64,000 nucleotides of DNA from Paracoccus litorisediminis (lineage in GTDB: Bacteria; Pseudomonadota; Alphaproteobacteria; Rhodobacterales; Rhodobacteraceae). Both the position numbers and the translations under genes were made by a program. The notes under the pieces were generated by a model. That model was not told the DNA's origin and made no database searches. It saw only the letters and a list, made by a program, of their open reading frames with translations. Of the stretch, positions 27,077-36,126 are shown piece after piece (position 1 is the first letter of the stretch; every line of letters begins with the position of its first letter). The stretch lies in contig NZ_WMIG01000020.1 in the NCBI RefSeq assembly GCF_009711205.1, forward strand, positions 1 to 64,000, read 5' to 3'.

Positions 27077-27152
27077 CACTTTTTTCGCGCGGGTCGGGAA
27101 TAGCGGCGCATCCCCGCGCGTAACCCCATCAGACAACCGGAAAGGATATGAG

Positions 27153-28322
27153 ATGTCACTGACCGTTCTGATTGCGCCCTCGGGCTTCAAGGAATCGCTG
27201 TCGGTCAAGGATGTGGCCGAGGCCATCGCCCGTGGCGTGCGCCGCGCCGCCCCCCATGCGGTGATCCTGACCGCGCCGATGGTGGATGGCGGCGAGGGCA
27301 CGACCGAGGCGCTGATCGCCGCGACCGGTGGCCGGATCGTCCCGGCAACCGTCACCGGCCCGGTGGGCAACGCAGTCCCCAGCTTCTGGGGGATCATGGG
27401 CGGCGACGGCCCCCGCACCGCAGTGATCGAGATGGCCGCCGCCGCGGGCCTGTCGCTGGTGCCCCGCGACCGCCGCGACCCGACCCTGACCACCAGCCGC
27501 GGCGTCGGAGAGCTGATCCTGCAAGCGCTGGATCACGGGGCCGAACGCATCCTGATCGGCTGCGGCGATAGCGGCATCAATGACGGCGGCGCGGGTATGG
27601 CGCGGGCGTTGGGTGCGCGGCTGCTGGACGAGCAGGGCGATGACCTGCCCGAAGGTGGCGGCGCGCTGGAGCGGTTGGCCCGGATCGATATGACGGGGCT
27701 GGACCCGCGGCTGGCGGGGGTGCAGATCGACGCGGCGGTGAACTGGCACAACATGCTGCTGGGCCCGCGCGGCGTCGCCCGTGTCTTTGGCCCGCAAAAG
27801 GGCGCGACGCCCGATCAGGTCGAGTGCCTTGATCGCGGCATGATCCGCTATGCCGAGGCGATCCTTGCCGCGACCGGCAAGGATGTCGGGCCGATGCCCG
27901 GCGCGGGGGCCTCGGGCGGATTGGGAGCGGGGCTGATCGCCTTTGCCGGGGCCGATTTGCATCCGCGCTTTCAGATCATGCTGGATTATCTGGATTTCGA
28001 TCACCTGCTGGGCCGGGCCGATCTGGTCATCACCGCCGAGGGCGCGCTGGACGGACAAAGCCCCTTCGGCAAGGTCCCCTGCGAGGTCGCCCGTCGCGCC
28101 GCGGCGCTTGGCATCCCGACCGTCGCCCTGGCCGGAACCATCGGCAAGGGCGCGCGCCAGACCTATGAGCATGGGATCGGTGCCTATGCCTCGATCATGC
28201 GGCGGCCCTGTTCGTTGCAGAAGGCCATCGGCGGGGGCGCCAAACTGCTGCGCAATGCCGCCGAAAACACCATGCGGATGCTGCTGGTCGGTCAGCGACT
28301 GGCAGATCGCCACCGCGCCTGA
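27153..28322 (+). CDS. Glycerate kinase (GarK/GlxK type)
   Basis: A 389-residue glycerate kinase that makes 2- or 3-phosphoglycerate from D-glycerate. Family motifs are the opening LIAPSGFKESLSVKDVAEAI, MVDGGEGTTEALI, IGCGDSGINDGGAGMARALG and PGAGASGGLGAGLIAF. The length is normal for the family and the ATG is preceded by AAAGGA. It stands alone between a terminator and the RTX-repeat gene. No glyoxylate carboligase or tartronate reductase is adjacent, so the glycerate source is unclear, although the hydroxy-acid cluster at 56-64 kb could feed it. Confidence 0.93.
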   Translation: MSLTVLIAPSGFKESLSVKDVAEAIARGVRRAAPHAVILTAPMVDGGEGTTEALIAATGGRIVPATVTGPVGNAVPSFWGIMGGDGPRTAVIEMAAAAGLSLVPRDRRDPTLTTSRGVGELILQALDHGAERILIGCGDSGINDGGAGMARALGARLLDEQGDDLPEGGGALERLARIDMTGLDPRLAGVQIDAAVNWHNMLLGPRGVARVFGPQKGATPDQVECLDRGMIRYAEAILAATGKDVGPMPGAGASGGLGAGLIAFAGADLHPRFQIMLDYLDFDHLLGRADLVITAEGALDGQSPFGKVPCEVARRAAALGIPTVALAGTIGKGARQTYEHGIGAYASIMRRPCSLQKAIGGGAKLLRNAAENTMRMLLVGQRLADRHRA

Positions 28323-28425
28323 CGGCGCCTGAATTCCGCACCGGCCGAACCGGCAGCCGAATGCGGACCCGCGGTCAAAGTGCCGCCCTTCATGCCGGTC
28401 CATTCCAGACTGACGGAGAGCAACC

Positions 28426-29163
28426 ATGGCCAATATCCGTGGCAATGACGATGACAACCGCCTGAACGGCACCAGCCTTGCCGACAAGATCCTTGGCATG
28501 TCCGGCGACGATACGATCCTGGGGCATGGTGGCAATGACACCATCGATGGTGGCGAAGGCAATGACCGCATCAATGCGGGCTCGGGCCACAACCGCGTCA
28601 ACGGCGGCTCGGGCAATGACGTGATCGACGCCCTTGGCGGCAATGACGTGATCAATGCCGGCGAAGGCAACGATATCGTCCGCGCCGGAGGCGGAAATAA
28701 TTCGATCACCCTCGGCTCGGGCAACGACCTGTCGATCAGCGGGTCGGGCCGCGATACGATCAGCGCAGGCGAGGGCAATGACACTGTCCGCGCCGGTGCC
28801 GGAAACGACGTCATCTATGGCGGCGAAGGCGACGACCGCATCTTTGGCGAAGCGGGTGCCGACCGCATCGTCGCGCATGAGGGCAATGACACCCTGAACG
28901 GGGGCTCCGGGAACGACACCATGACCGGCGGTGAGGGGGCGGATGTGTTCGTCTGGAATGGCGGGCGCGACCGCGTCACCGATTTCGACCGCGACGACGA
29001 CACGATCGACCTGTCCTCCTATGCGCGCTTCGACAGCTGGTCGGATGTCCGCGGTGCGGCCAGCCAGGTCGGCGGCGACGTTGTCATCCGGTCAGGTACC
29101 GATCATCTGATCATCGAGGACACCCGCCTGAACCAGCTCAACGGTGACGACTTCGACTGGTAA
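28426..29163 (+). CDS. RTX (hemolysin-type) calcium-binding repeat protein
   Basis: A 245-residue protein of tandem nine-residue RTX repeats (GGxGxDxux), for example HGGNDTIDGGEGNDRI and GGEGDDRIFGEAGADRI, across about residues 25-180. A C-terminal part (ADVFVWNGGRDRVTDFDRDDD, DTIDLSSYA) is typical of type I secreted proteins. It has no Sec signal, no catalytic domain and an aromatic acidic end (DDFDW). A GGAG site precedes the ATG and a perfect terminator follows. It is probably exported by a type I system encoded elsewhere and folds on extracellular calcium. Confidence 0.9.
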   Translation: MANIRGNDDDNRLNGTSLADKILGMSGDDTILGHGGNDTIDGGEGNDRINAGSGHNRVNGGSGNDVIDALGGNDVINAGEGNDIVRAGGGNNSITLGSGNDLSISGSGRDTISAGEGNDTVRAGAGNDVIYGGEGDDRIFGEAGADRIVAHEGNDTLNGGSGNDTMTGGEGADVFVWNGGRDRVTDFDRDDDTIDLSSYARFDSWSDVRGAASQVGGDVVIRSGTDHLIIEDTRLNQLNGDDFDW

Positions 29164-29181
29164 GTGGCAAAGGGAAAGTGG

Positions 29182-29216
29182 GGATGGCCGACAGCATTTG
29201 TCGGCCATCCTTTTTT
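29182..29216 (+). terminator. Terminator of the RTX-repeat gene
   Basis: A perfect 12-bp stem, GGATGGCCGACA pairing with TGTCGGCCATCC around GCATT, followed by six T residues. It starts 18 bases after the stop. Confidence 0.93.
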
Positions 29217-29362
29217 ATTCCCGGCCGGCTAGGCGCATCTCCCGCCGCCATGCGACGCCGTTGCGGTTTGGTCATCTCAACGGCAAGGTACGCGCGGCCT
29301 GCCAGCCTGCCGCTTGGCCAACGACGGCAAAACGCGATAATAAAATCTGCGCATTTAGGCCG

Positions 29363-30030
29363 ATGGAAACCCAACATCTCCAGATCTTCCTTGCCGTCGC
29401 GGCCGACGGCAGCGTCACCGAGGCGGCCGAGATTTTCGTGGCGTCTCAGCCATCGGTAATCTGGACCATCCCGAGTTCGGACTGGCCTTTGCTTCGGGGC
29501 GGGTGCAGCTTTCGGAGGAGGGCGGGGCCTTATGACGTGCTTCGCGGAACTCGCGGCGTGCGCCAAGACGATTGCGGTCGACAAGGGGCCTATCCTGCGG
29601 ATTGCAACCACTCGGCCATCCGGACCGATTTGATCCCGGCGACACTGGCTAAATTTTCCCCCTCGGACCTACCGTTAGATATGCATATCGCGCAGTTCCT
29701 GTCCTCGATCATCGCGGGCCAGCTTTTGGGCATTGAGGCCGATGATCCGGTGATGCAGCTTGCTCAAGGGGCCGAGGGCCTTTCCGAACCGCTTGCGACC
29801 GTTGCGCGTCATGTGGATCTGGTGACGGTCACGCCCGAGCAGTACGAGGTCTTGGCGGTGATGCCCTCGGCCAAACGTGTGTCGGAACATCTGCTGATGC
29901 TGGCGCTTGAACCCGAAAACTGTCTGGCGCGCACCATCCTGCTCAACGCGATCATGTATCCCGAAGGCAGGCTGGACCGTGCCGACCTCGAACTAGGCGC
30001 GCTTGGCACCTCACTAGTCAATGGCTGTAA
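29363..30030 (+). pseudogene. Decayed LysR-family regulator remnant
   Basis: The start reads METQHLQIFLAVAADGSVTE and EAAEIFVASQPSV, the N-terminal helix-turn-helix of a LysR protein, but the frame then loses family likeness. LysR-like fragments reappear in another frame (LMTCFAELAACAKTIAVDKG) and back in the first (TDLIPATLAKF), with an in-frame stop in one of them. The segment from about 29680 to 30030 codes without stops but I do not recognise it. Frameshifts plus a missing stretch make a functional product unlikely. The right boundary is approximate. Confidence 0.6.
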
Positions 30031-30089
30031 ATATCGCGCCGCCGTTCATGCCCGCCGCCATTCCGATCTTTCAAAGGCGCCTTCGCGCT

Positions 30090-30700
30090 CAGCTCGCCCA
30101 GCACGACTGGTCGGATGCGCTGCGGTCCTGATTACGCTGGCGATGGCCGTGCCGGTTTTTGCTTGCTCGCGCCTTCTGGGCAGCACGTTCGCCCATTCCG
30201 ATTCCAACAAGATCCCGTCCTGCGAGACCTGGTGATCGCCTGCAAGGTCGCGCTCAAGGGGTGCCGATGGTGGTGTTGTTCTTTCTGTTCTACTCGGATT
30301 GCCGAAAGCGCTTGAGTTCATGGCCTGTCTTATCTGCATTGACTTCAATGGCGATCTCACGCCGAACTGGGTGACGCTTCTGGTTTCGCTGTTGCGCTGA
30401 AGTGGGGAAGGGGCGTTGAATTCCTTCGACACCGGACAGGCGGACGCCGCCTATTCTCTGGCCTATGCCGTTCCGCAGTGGCGACGGTGCGTCCCGCCGC
30501 CGCAGGTGATCGTCGGGGCGATCCCGGATCTGGCGAATTCGATCTAGGCGATCAACATCTTTGCGCAGTCGCAACTAACGGCCGGCTTGAATTTCTACTG
30601 CCTCGTAGGCGTTCCTTGTCGCCGTGGCCATCTACATGGTGATCGCATCTCTTGCGACCCAGTGCGCAGACTGGGCGTTTGCGTCGTGGTGGCCGTCAAA
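30090..30700 (+). pseudogene. Decayed polar amino-acid ABC transporter permease
   Basis: Fragments of a HisM/GlnP-type permease lie in order but in different frames: DLVIACKVALKG, then GVPMVVLFFLFYS (about 30265-30300), SALTSMAIS, LVSLLR, SFDTGQADAAYSLAYAVPQ (the EAA-loop region), VIVGAIPDLANSI followed by a TAG stop (about 30545), and then LTAGLNFYCL and LVAVAIYMVIASLATQC. At least three frame changes and one stop interrupt it. The intact amino-acid ABC operon at the left end of the window is a different copy. Boundaries are approximate. Confidence 0.7.
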
Positions 30701-30705
30701 ATGCA

Positions 30706-30735
30706 AACGGCGCCCCGATGGTTCGGGGCGCCGTT
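30706..30735 (-). terminator. Terminator of the MHS transporter gene
   Basis: A perfect 13-bp stem, AACGGCGCCCCGA pairing with TCGGGGCGCCGTT around TGGT. On the minus strand it is followed by TTTGCATTTTG. It lies 20 bases beyond the transporter stop. Confidence 0.8.
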
Positions 30736-30755
30736 CCTCTCGCGACTTGAATGCC

Positions 30756-32072
30756 TTACTCGGCCGCTTCGGCAAACTTCCCGCCGATATGGACGGTGCG
30801 TTTTCGGATGGCAAAGGCGCTGGCCAGCGAGATCACGGCAAGGAGCATGATGTAAATGGCAACCGGCTGCCACGTGTCGTAGCGGCCAATTAGCCAGGTC
30901 GCGATCAGGGGTGCGGTGCCGCCGGCAAGGGCCGCGCCGATCTGGTAGCCCAGCGTGATCCCGGTATAGCGCACCTTCGTCGCAAATATTTCCGAGCAAA
31001 GCGTGCCCAGAACGGCGGTGATCGGCGACCACATCAGACCAAAGATGATGACCGTCGCAAGCGAAAGCGAGGCCGTGCTGCCGCTGTTGACCATGTGAAA
31101 ATAGGGGAAAGCGAACAGGCCCATCGAAAGCGTTCCCAGCACATAAAGCAGACGGCGGCCGATCAGATCGCCGACGAAGCCCATGATCGGGATCATCACC
31201 GAGGACACTGCCGCGCCCATCATGACCGCGGTCAGGATGCTTTCGCGGGCAAAGCCAAGGTTGGTCACCGCATAGCTGACGATGAAGGTGGTGAAGATAT
31301 AGAAGGGCGCGGTCTCGACGACCTTCAGGCCCGCAGCGATCAGCACCTCGCGCCATTGCGTGGTCAGGGTCTCGGTCAGCGGCATGCGCGAGACCTTGCC
31401 GGTAGCCTTGGCTTCGCGGAATTCCGGGGTCTCGTCGATGCCGGAACGAATCCACAGGCCCAGGAAGACCAGCGTCGCGCTCAGCAGGAAGGGCAGACGC
31501 CAGCCCCAGGACAGGAAGCTTTCCTCGGGCAGCAGCACCAGAATGCTGGTGATCGACAGGGTTGCCAGAAGCATGCCGATCGGCGCGCCCATCTGCGGAA
31601 CCGAGCCGAAGAAGCCCTTGCGGTTATCCGGGGCATATTCATAGGCCAGAAGCAGCGCGCCGCCCCATTCGCCGCCGATGCCCAGACCCTGAATGATGCG
31701 CAGACCGACCAGCAGGATCGGCGCCCAGATGCCGATCATGTCATAGGTCGGTAGCAGACCTATGCCGACCGTCGCCGTGCCCATCAGCGACAGCGTGATC
31801 ACAAGCGTCTTCTTGCGGCCGATGCGGTCGCCGATATGGGCGAAGATCACGCCGCCAATCGGACGGATGAAGAAGGTCAGCGAGAAGGACAGATAGGACA
31901 GCAGCAAGGCCATCGTCGGGTCTTCGCTGGCGAAATACAGCTTGTTGAACACCAGCGCCGCCGCGGTGCCGTACAGGAAATAGTCAAACCATTCGATCGA
32001 GCTGCCGATCAGGCTGGCGATCAGCGCCTTGCGCCGATGGGCCGCGGTCGGGACATGTGTCGTCAATGCCAT
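30756..32072 (-). CDS. MHS-family (metabolite:H+ symporter) major facilitator
   Basis: A 438-residue transporter with 12 predicted helices of the major facilitator fold, metabolite:H+ symporter branch. Signatures are IGSSIEWFDYFLYGTAAALV near the N-terminus, FIRPIGGVIFAHIGDRIGRK (the loop 2-3 motif), GLRIIQGLGIGGEWGGALLL and a second GDLIGRR loop. Relatives carry organic acids, osmolytes or aromatic acids. The SD-like AGGAGGAG runs directly into the ATG at 32072, so initiation could also use the TTG at 32066. The Ldh-family gene is upstream in the same direction, 49 bases away, which suggests an operon. Confidence 0.9.
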   Translation of the reverse strand: MALTTHVPTAAHRRKALIASLIGSSIEWFDYFLYGTAAALVFNKLYFASEDPTMALLLSYLSFSLTFFIRPIGGVIFAHIGDRIGRKKTLVITLSLMGTATVGIGLLPTYDMIGIWAPILLVGLRIIQGLGIGGEWGGALLLAYEYAPDNRKGFFGSVPQMGAPIGMLLATLSITSILVLLPEESFLSWGWRLPFLLSATLVFLGLWIRSGIDETPEFREAKATGKVSRMPLTETLTTQWREVLIAAGLKVVETAPFYIFTTFIVSYAVTNLGFARESILTAVMMGAAVSSVMIPIMGFVGDLIGRRLLYVLGTLSMGLFAFPYFHMVNSGSTASLSLATVIIFGLMWSPITAVLGTLCSEIFATKVRYTGITLGYQIGAALAGGTAPLIATWLIGRYDTWQPVAIYIMLLAVISLASAFAIRKRTVHIGGKFAEAAE

Positions 32073-32121
32073 CTCCTCCTGAGGATGGGTGTGAATAGGC
32101 TGATCCGATGATCAGAATGTC

Positions 32122-33174
32122 TTAGGCCGTGACGGTTTGGGCCGGGGCCTTCAGCGCAAGGATGGCGTCCCATTGGGCCGCATCGACCGCGATGCCGTTT
32201 CGGGCAGCGGCTTCCCGCGCCGGATATCTTTCCTCGCTCGGCAGACGGACCGGGCCGCCGGAACGGATCTCTTGGATCAGGGCCTCGACGCGTTGTGCGA
32301 AGGGGGCAAGGTTGCCGGCGCCCGCCGTCGGGTCGATCACGATGAGGGTCTGGCCGGTGCGCGGGGTATGCGCGCCCGGATGTTCGCTCCAATCGACTTC
32401 GTAGGAATATTGCCCGCCGACAAGGGCGGCGCAGAGGATCTCGACCATCATGGCAAGGGCCGTGCCCTTATGCGCGCCAAAGGGCAGCAGCGCACCGCCG
32501 GACAGGATCGCATTGGGGTCCTGAGTAGGCGCGCCATTCGCATCCACGCCCGTGCCGGGGGGAAGCTGGCGGCCCTGCTTGGCCGCGACTTGCACGTCCC
32601 CATGCGCCATGGCCGAGGTGGCAAAGTCGAACAGGAACGGCCCGCCTTCGGCGCGGGGCGTCGCGAATGCGATCGGGTTGGTCCCGTAGACCGGCTTGGT
32701 CGATCCGGGATGAACCACGACCGCCATGGAATTGACCACCGAAAGGGCGATCAGGCCCTTTTCGGCATAGGATTCGACATCCAGATACAGCGCGCCCAGA
32801 TGATGCGAATTGCGGATGGCAAGGGCGGCAATGCCGTTCTGGCGGGCCTTTTCCTCGACCAGCGCGCGGGCGGCGTCATGGGCGGGCAGGGTGAAGCCAT
32901 TCCGGGCATCGACGCGGACGAAACCCGGCGCGACATCCTCGACAACGGGGATCGCGCGGCCATCGACCCAGCCCGAACGCAGGGTCGAGACATAGCCCTC
33001 CATGCGGAAAAGCCCGTGGCTTTTGCTGCCGTCGCGTTCCGCCGAGGCGCAGTTCGTGGCAAGCGTCTGCGCAACCTGCTCGGAGCAGCCATTCGCGCGC
33101 AGCACGTCGCCAAGGGTTGCGACCATGTCGTCGAATGACAAATGTCGTCCTGTCACGTCTTTTCTCCCGGTCAT
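32122..33174 (-). CDS. Malate/L-lactate dehydrogenase (Ldh/YlbC) family oxidoreductase
   Basis: A 350-residue NAD(P)-dependent oxidoreductase of the family that includes AllD, YiaK, L-sulfolactate dehydrogenase and the piperideine/pyrroline-2-carboxylate reductase DpkA. Motifs are SHGLFRMEGYV (about 55-65), RNSHHLGALYLDVESYA with the catalytic-region His, NPIAFATPRAEG, DFATSAMAHGDV and PFGAHKGTALAMMVEIL. I chose the ATG at 33174; a TTG at 33198 is also in frame. Given the neighbouring D-aminopeptidase, reduction of a cyclic imino acid or 2-oxo acid from D-amino acids is possible but not shown. Confidence 0.88.
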   Translation of the reverse strand: MTGRKDVTGRHLSFDDMVATLGDVLRANGCSEQVAQTLATNCASAERDGSKSHGLFRMEGYVSTLRSGWVDGRAIPVVEDVAPGFVRVDARNGFTLPAHDAARALVEEKARQNGIAALAIRNSHHLGALYLDVESYAEKGLIALSVVNSMAVVVHPGSTKPVYGTNPIAFATPRAEGGPFLFDFATSAMAHGDVQVAAKQGRQLPPGTGVDANGAPTQDPNAILSGGALLPFGAHKGTALAMMVEILCAALVGGQYSYEVDWSEHPGAHTPRTGQTLIVIDPTAGAGNLAPFAQRVEALIQEIRSGGPVRLPSEERYPAREAAARNGIAVDAAQWDAILALKAPAQTVTA

Positions 33175-33481
33175 TCTTGACCGATTTTCTGCCGGCAAGA
33201 TTGGTTGAATTTCGGTGGCCGATCAGGCCCGCGCTACCCGGATATTTCTTGTATCGGATAGGCATCATGTTTCCTATAGTGAACAGAAATCGCGCCACGC
33301 GTCAAACGAAAACTTGATATGTCTAGACTAAATAGGCCGGGCGCGCCCCTTGACCGGCATTCCCGCGATTGCCTCTCGGGCCGGGCGGGTGATAGGTTCG
33401 ATGCGTCGCTCCTGGACCCGTATCCCCGTGACCGGGGTTCCCAGACAAACCGAGACAATGAACATCCAAGGGGCGCAAACC

Positions 33482-34099
33482 ATGCCGACCGATGACGAAA
33501 TTCGCCAGCGTATCAAAGGCTTCGGTCCGCGCATCAAGAGCTTGCGGCAGGACCGGAATCTGACGGTCCGTGACCTTGCGGCGCGTTGCGGGCTGGCCTC
33601 GTCGACGATTTCGAAGATCGAGAATGACCGCATGTCGCCGACCTATGACAGCATCGTCAGGCTGGCCGCGGGGCTGGAAATGGGGCCCGAGACGCTGATC
33701 GACGAGCGCGCCTCGCAAATGGGTGCGGGACGGCGCAGCGTCACCCGTGCGGGCGAAGGCATCCCGGTCCGGACCGAGCGCTACGATTACGAGCTGCTGT
33801 CAGCGGATATTTCAAGCAAGCATTTTTTTCCCATTGTTGCCACCATTCCTCCCGGCCCCGCGACCGACCAGATCCGCCACCGGGGCGAGGAATTCATCTA
33901 TGTCCTGTCCGGCTCGGTGCAGCTTCTCACCGAGCTATATGCGCCACTGACCCTGAAAGTGGGCGACAGCTGCTATTTCGACAGCTCGATGGGCCATCGA
34001 CTTGTCGCGGTTGGCGACGAAGCGGCCAAGATCCTGTGGGTGGCATCCGAACTTAGCGTCCAACTGGCAAACCAGACCGGACAGGACCTGCCAAAGTAG
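33482..34099 (+). CDS. XRE-family regulator with C-terminal cupin domain
   Basis: A 205-residue regulator. An N-terminal Cro/C1 helix-turn-helix (about residues 12-68: IKSLRQDRNLTVRDLAARCG, SSTISKIENDRMSPTYDS) is joined to a small cupin sensor domain (about 115-190: IRHRGEEFIYVLSGSVQL, LKVGDSCYFDSSMGHRLVA). The start at 33482 has AGGGG about 9 bases upstream; an ATG at 33458 is also in frame. It diverges from the Ldh/MHS operon and is followed 55 bases later by the D-aminopeptidase gene, so it probably controls both sides. The palindrome GTCTAGAC (33321-33328) lies in the divergent region. Confidence 0.87.
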   Translation: MPTDDEIRQRIKGFGPRIKSLRQDRNLTVRDLAARCGLASSTISKIENDRMSPTYDSIVRLAAGLEMGPETLIDERASQMGAGRRSVTRAGEGIPVRTERYDYELLSADISSKHFFPIVATIPPGPATDQIRHRGEEFIYVLSGSVQLLTELYAPLTLKVGDSCYFDSSMGHRLVAVGDEAAKILWVASELSVQLANQTGQDLPK

Positions 34100-34154
34100 C
34101 GATCGGTCGCTTTCGCGGAGGCTCACAACCCATGCCCACCATCGGATCACGTAG

Positions 34155-35711
34155 ATGAGCAATATCGATCTTTCCGCCCTCGAAGCCGCGTTGGCCGCCT
34201 TGCCCAAACGCTTTCCCGGTCCGGGGGGCGTCGCGGGCGTCGTCAAGGATGGCAAGGTTCTGGCCGCCCGAGCCTGGGGCTACGCCGATCTGGACAGCGC
34301 CCAATCGATGATGCGGGAAACGCGGCTGCCGATCTGCTCGATCTCGAAACAGTTCACCTGCGCTGTCCTGCTGGCCACGCAGAAGGACCCGTCGCGGCTG
34401 GATGCCCGTGTAGCCGAGTTCCTGCCCGACTTCACCGGCCCGCTGCCGACCGTTCAACATCTGTGCGACAACCAATCCGGCCTGCGCGACTACTGGGCGC
34501 TGACGGTGCTGCAGGGGGCCTTGGCCGAGCAGCAGTTCCGGCGCGAGGACGCGCTTCCCCTGATCGCGCGCATGAAGACCGGGCATTTCCTGCCCGGAAC
34601 GCAATATTCCTATTGCAACTGCAATTACCGCATCCTTTCCGAGCTGATCGAAAGCGACACGGGCGAGACGCTTGAGGATCTTTACCGCCGCCTTATCTGG
34701 CAACCCGCGGGAATGAAAACCGCCGTCCTGACCTCGGATACCAGCCGTCCCGAGGATGGCGTCACCGGCTATGAGGGCAGCGACGCAACAGGATTTTTCC
34801 CGGCGCAGAATGCGATCCATTGGATCGGGGATGCCGGAATCTCGGCTTCGCTCAATGATATGCTGGCCTATGAGGCCTGGATCGACGCGACCCGCGAGGA
34901 TGCGGGCAGCCCATACCGCCGCATCTCGGTTCCACCGCATTTCGCCGATGGCACTCCCGCGCGCTATGGATATGGGCTGGCCCATGTCTCGATCGCTGGT
35001 CATGCCCTGACTGGTCATGGCGGTGCGCTGCGAGGCTTCCGCGCCCAACGGCTGCATGCCCACGACGCCCGATTGTCCGTGGTCGTGATCTTCAACCACG
35101 AAGGCAGCACCTTTGACGCCGCCTCCAGCCTGATCCGGGCCGCGCTGGGAGAGACGGAACCGGCACCGGTTCTGCTTCCGGATGGTTGGGACGGGCAGTG
35201 GATTGGCCCGAACGGATTGCTGACCCGGATCGAATCCGGCCGGCATTCGGCGGTGCTGCATCACGCGACCGGGGCCGAGAAGGTGAAGCCCTTGCCCGAA
35301 GGTACGCTTGCCGCATCGACGGTGACGCTGACCCGGAATGGCGACGCCGTGACTATGCATCGCCCCGGCGACAACTCGACAGCCCTGCTGACGCCCCTTG
35401 CCGAGATCCAATCGGCCGATGCCACCGAGATCGCTGGGAGCTATCACTCGGCCGAGTTGGGCGCGTCACTGGAAATTGCGGCCCAAGACGGTGCGGCCTA
35501 TGTGCGTTTCAGTGGCATGCTGGGTGTAGGCCGGATGGAGCGGATGGAACCGGCAGGGCAGGACGTCTGGCAGATCGCCACGCGCCGCTCGATGGATGCG
35601 CCCGCTCCGGGGAATTGGACGGTCATGGTGCTTCGCGAGGGGGAAGGCAAGATCGCGGGACTGCGCCTTGGCTGCTGGCTGGCCCGTGAGATCGATTACG
35701 TCCGGCAGTAA
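34155..35711 (+). CDS. dap: D-aminopeptidase (DAP, serine peptidase family S12)
   Basis: A 518-residue penicillin-recognising-fold enzyme that closely follows the Ochrobactrum anthropi D-aminopeptidase in length and motifs. The catalytic Ser62 and Lys65 are in CSISKQFTCAVLL, the second motif is Tyr153-Cys-Asn155 (YCNCNYRIL) and the third is TGHGGALRGF with His288 and Gly290. The two C-terminal eight-stranded barrel domains of DAP are present (to RSMDAPAPGNW and GCWLAREIDY). The known enzyme removes N-terminal D-residues from peptides and hydrolyses D-amino-acid amides. No signal peptide is seen. Its end overlaps the convergent broken gene by 16 bases. Confidence 0.92.
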   Translation: MSNIDLSALEAALAALPKRFPGPGGVAGVVKDGKVLAARAWGYADLDSAQSMMRETRLPICSISKQFTCAVLLATQKDPSRLDARVAEFLPDFTGPLPTVQHLCDNQSGLRDYWALTVLQGALAEQQFRREDALPLIARMKTGHFLPGTQYSYCNCNYRILSELIESDTGETLEDLYRRLIWQPAGMKTAVLTSDTSRPEDGVTGYEGSDATGFFPAQNAIHWIGDAGISASLNDMLAYEAWIDATREDAGSPYRRISVPPHFADGTPARYGYGLAHVSIAGHALTGHGGALRGFRAQRLHAHDARLSVVVIFNHEGSTFDAASSLIRAALGETEPAPVLLPDGWDGQWIGPNGLLTRIESGRHSAVLHHATGAEKVKPLPEGTLAASTVTLTRNGDAVTMHRPGDNSTALLTPLAEIQSADATEIAGSYHSAELGASLEIAAQDGAAYVRFSGMLGVGRMERMEPAGQDVWQIATRRSMDAPAPGNWTVMVLREGEGKIAGLRLGCWLAREIDYVRQ

Positions 35712-35992
35712 GGCGTCGGCGATCCCTCCATGGCGCAGAGCAAGGGCGTGCCGGAAAACTTCAGGTCTTGTCCGGCTTTCGACCCGTTCGGCGGATCGGT
35801 CGCCACCCGGGTGCTGTCGGCGATTTCCGCCATCTCGGCGAAGACCGTCTTGTTCGAGGCTGCTGTTGTTTCGGTGCCCGCTGGAATGTTGCGGAAGGTC
35901 ACCTCCTCGGCAAGACAGGCAAGCATGCCTTCAACGTCTTTCGGCTTGTAGGCCGAGATATGGTCCTGAATGACTGCTGGAAGCGGATGCAC
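35696..35992 (-). pseudogene. Truncated SnoaL/NTF2-like gene
   Basis: The first 50 residues (VIQDHISAYKPKDVEGMLAC, LAEEVTFRNIPAG) fit the beginning of a SnoaL-like NTF2-fold protein. After FAEMAEI the frame jumps to DPPNGSKAGQDLKFSGT, which resembles a much later strand, and the end is not family-like. The product would be 98 residues against about 120 usual, so I read an internal deletion of roughly 25-30 codons plus a changed end. A GTG start is at 35992. The 3' end runs into the D-aminopeptidase gene. Confidence 0.55.
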
Positions 35993-36081
35993 GCTCGTCC
36001 CTCTGAAATGCGGCGGTAATGGCTGCCAGCCGACAAATCGGGTGACAAGGATATTTGCAGACGGCGACCGGCCTTAGGGAA

Positions 36082-36120
36082 AACTGCCGACCGCGCCACG
36101 CAGCAGGGCGGTCGGCAGTT
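36082..36120 (-). terminator. Terminator of the GMC oxidoreductase operon
   Basis: A perfect 13-bp stem, AACTGCCGACCGC pairing with GCGGTCGGCAGTT across a 13-base loop. On the minus strand it ends in TTTTCCC. It begins 6 bases past the GMC gene stop. Confidence 0.85.
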
Positions 36121-36126
36121 CCTTGG

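Noticed and set aside
28480..28960. Regular 27-base periodicity that could be a repeat array
   Set aside because: It is the coding pattern of nine-residue RTX repeats.
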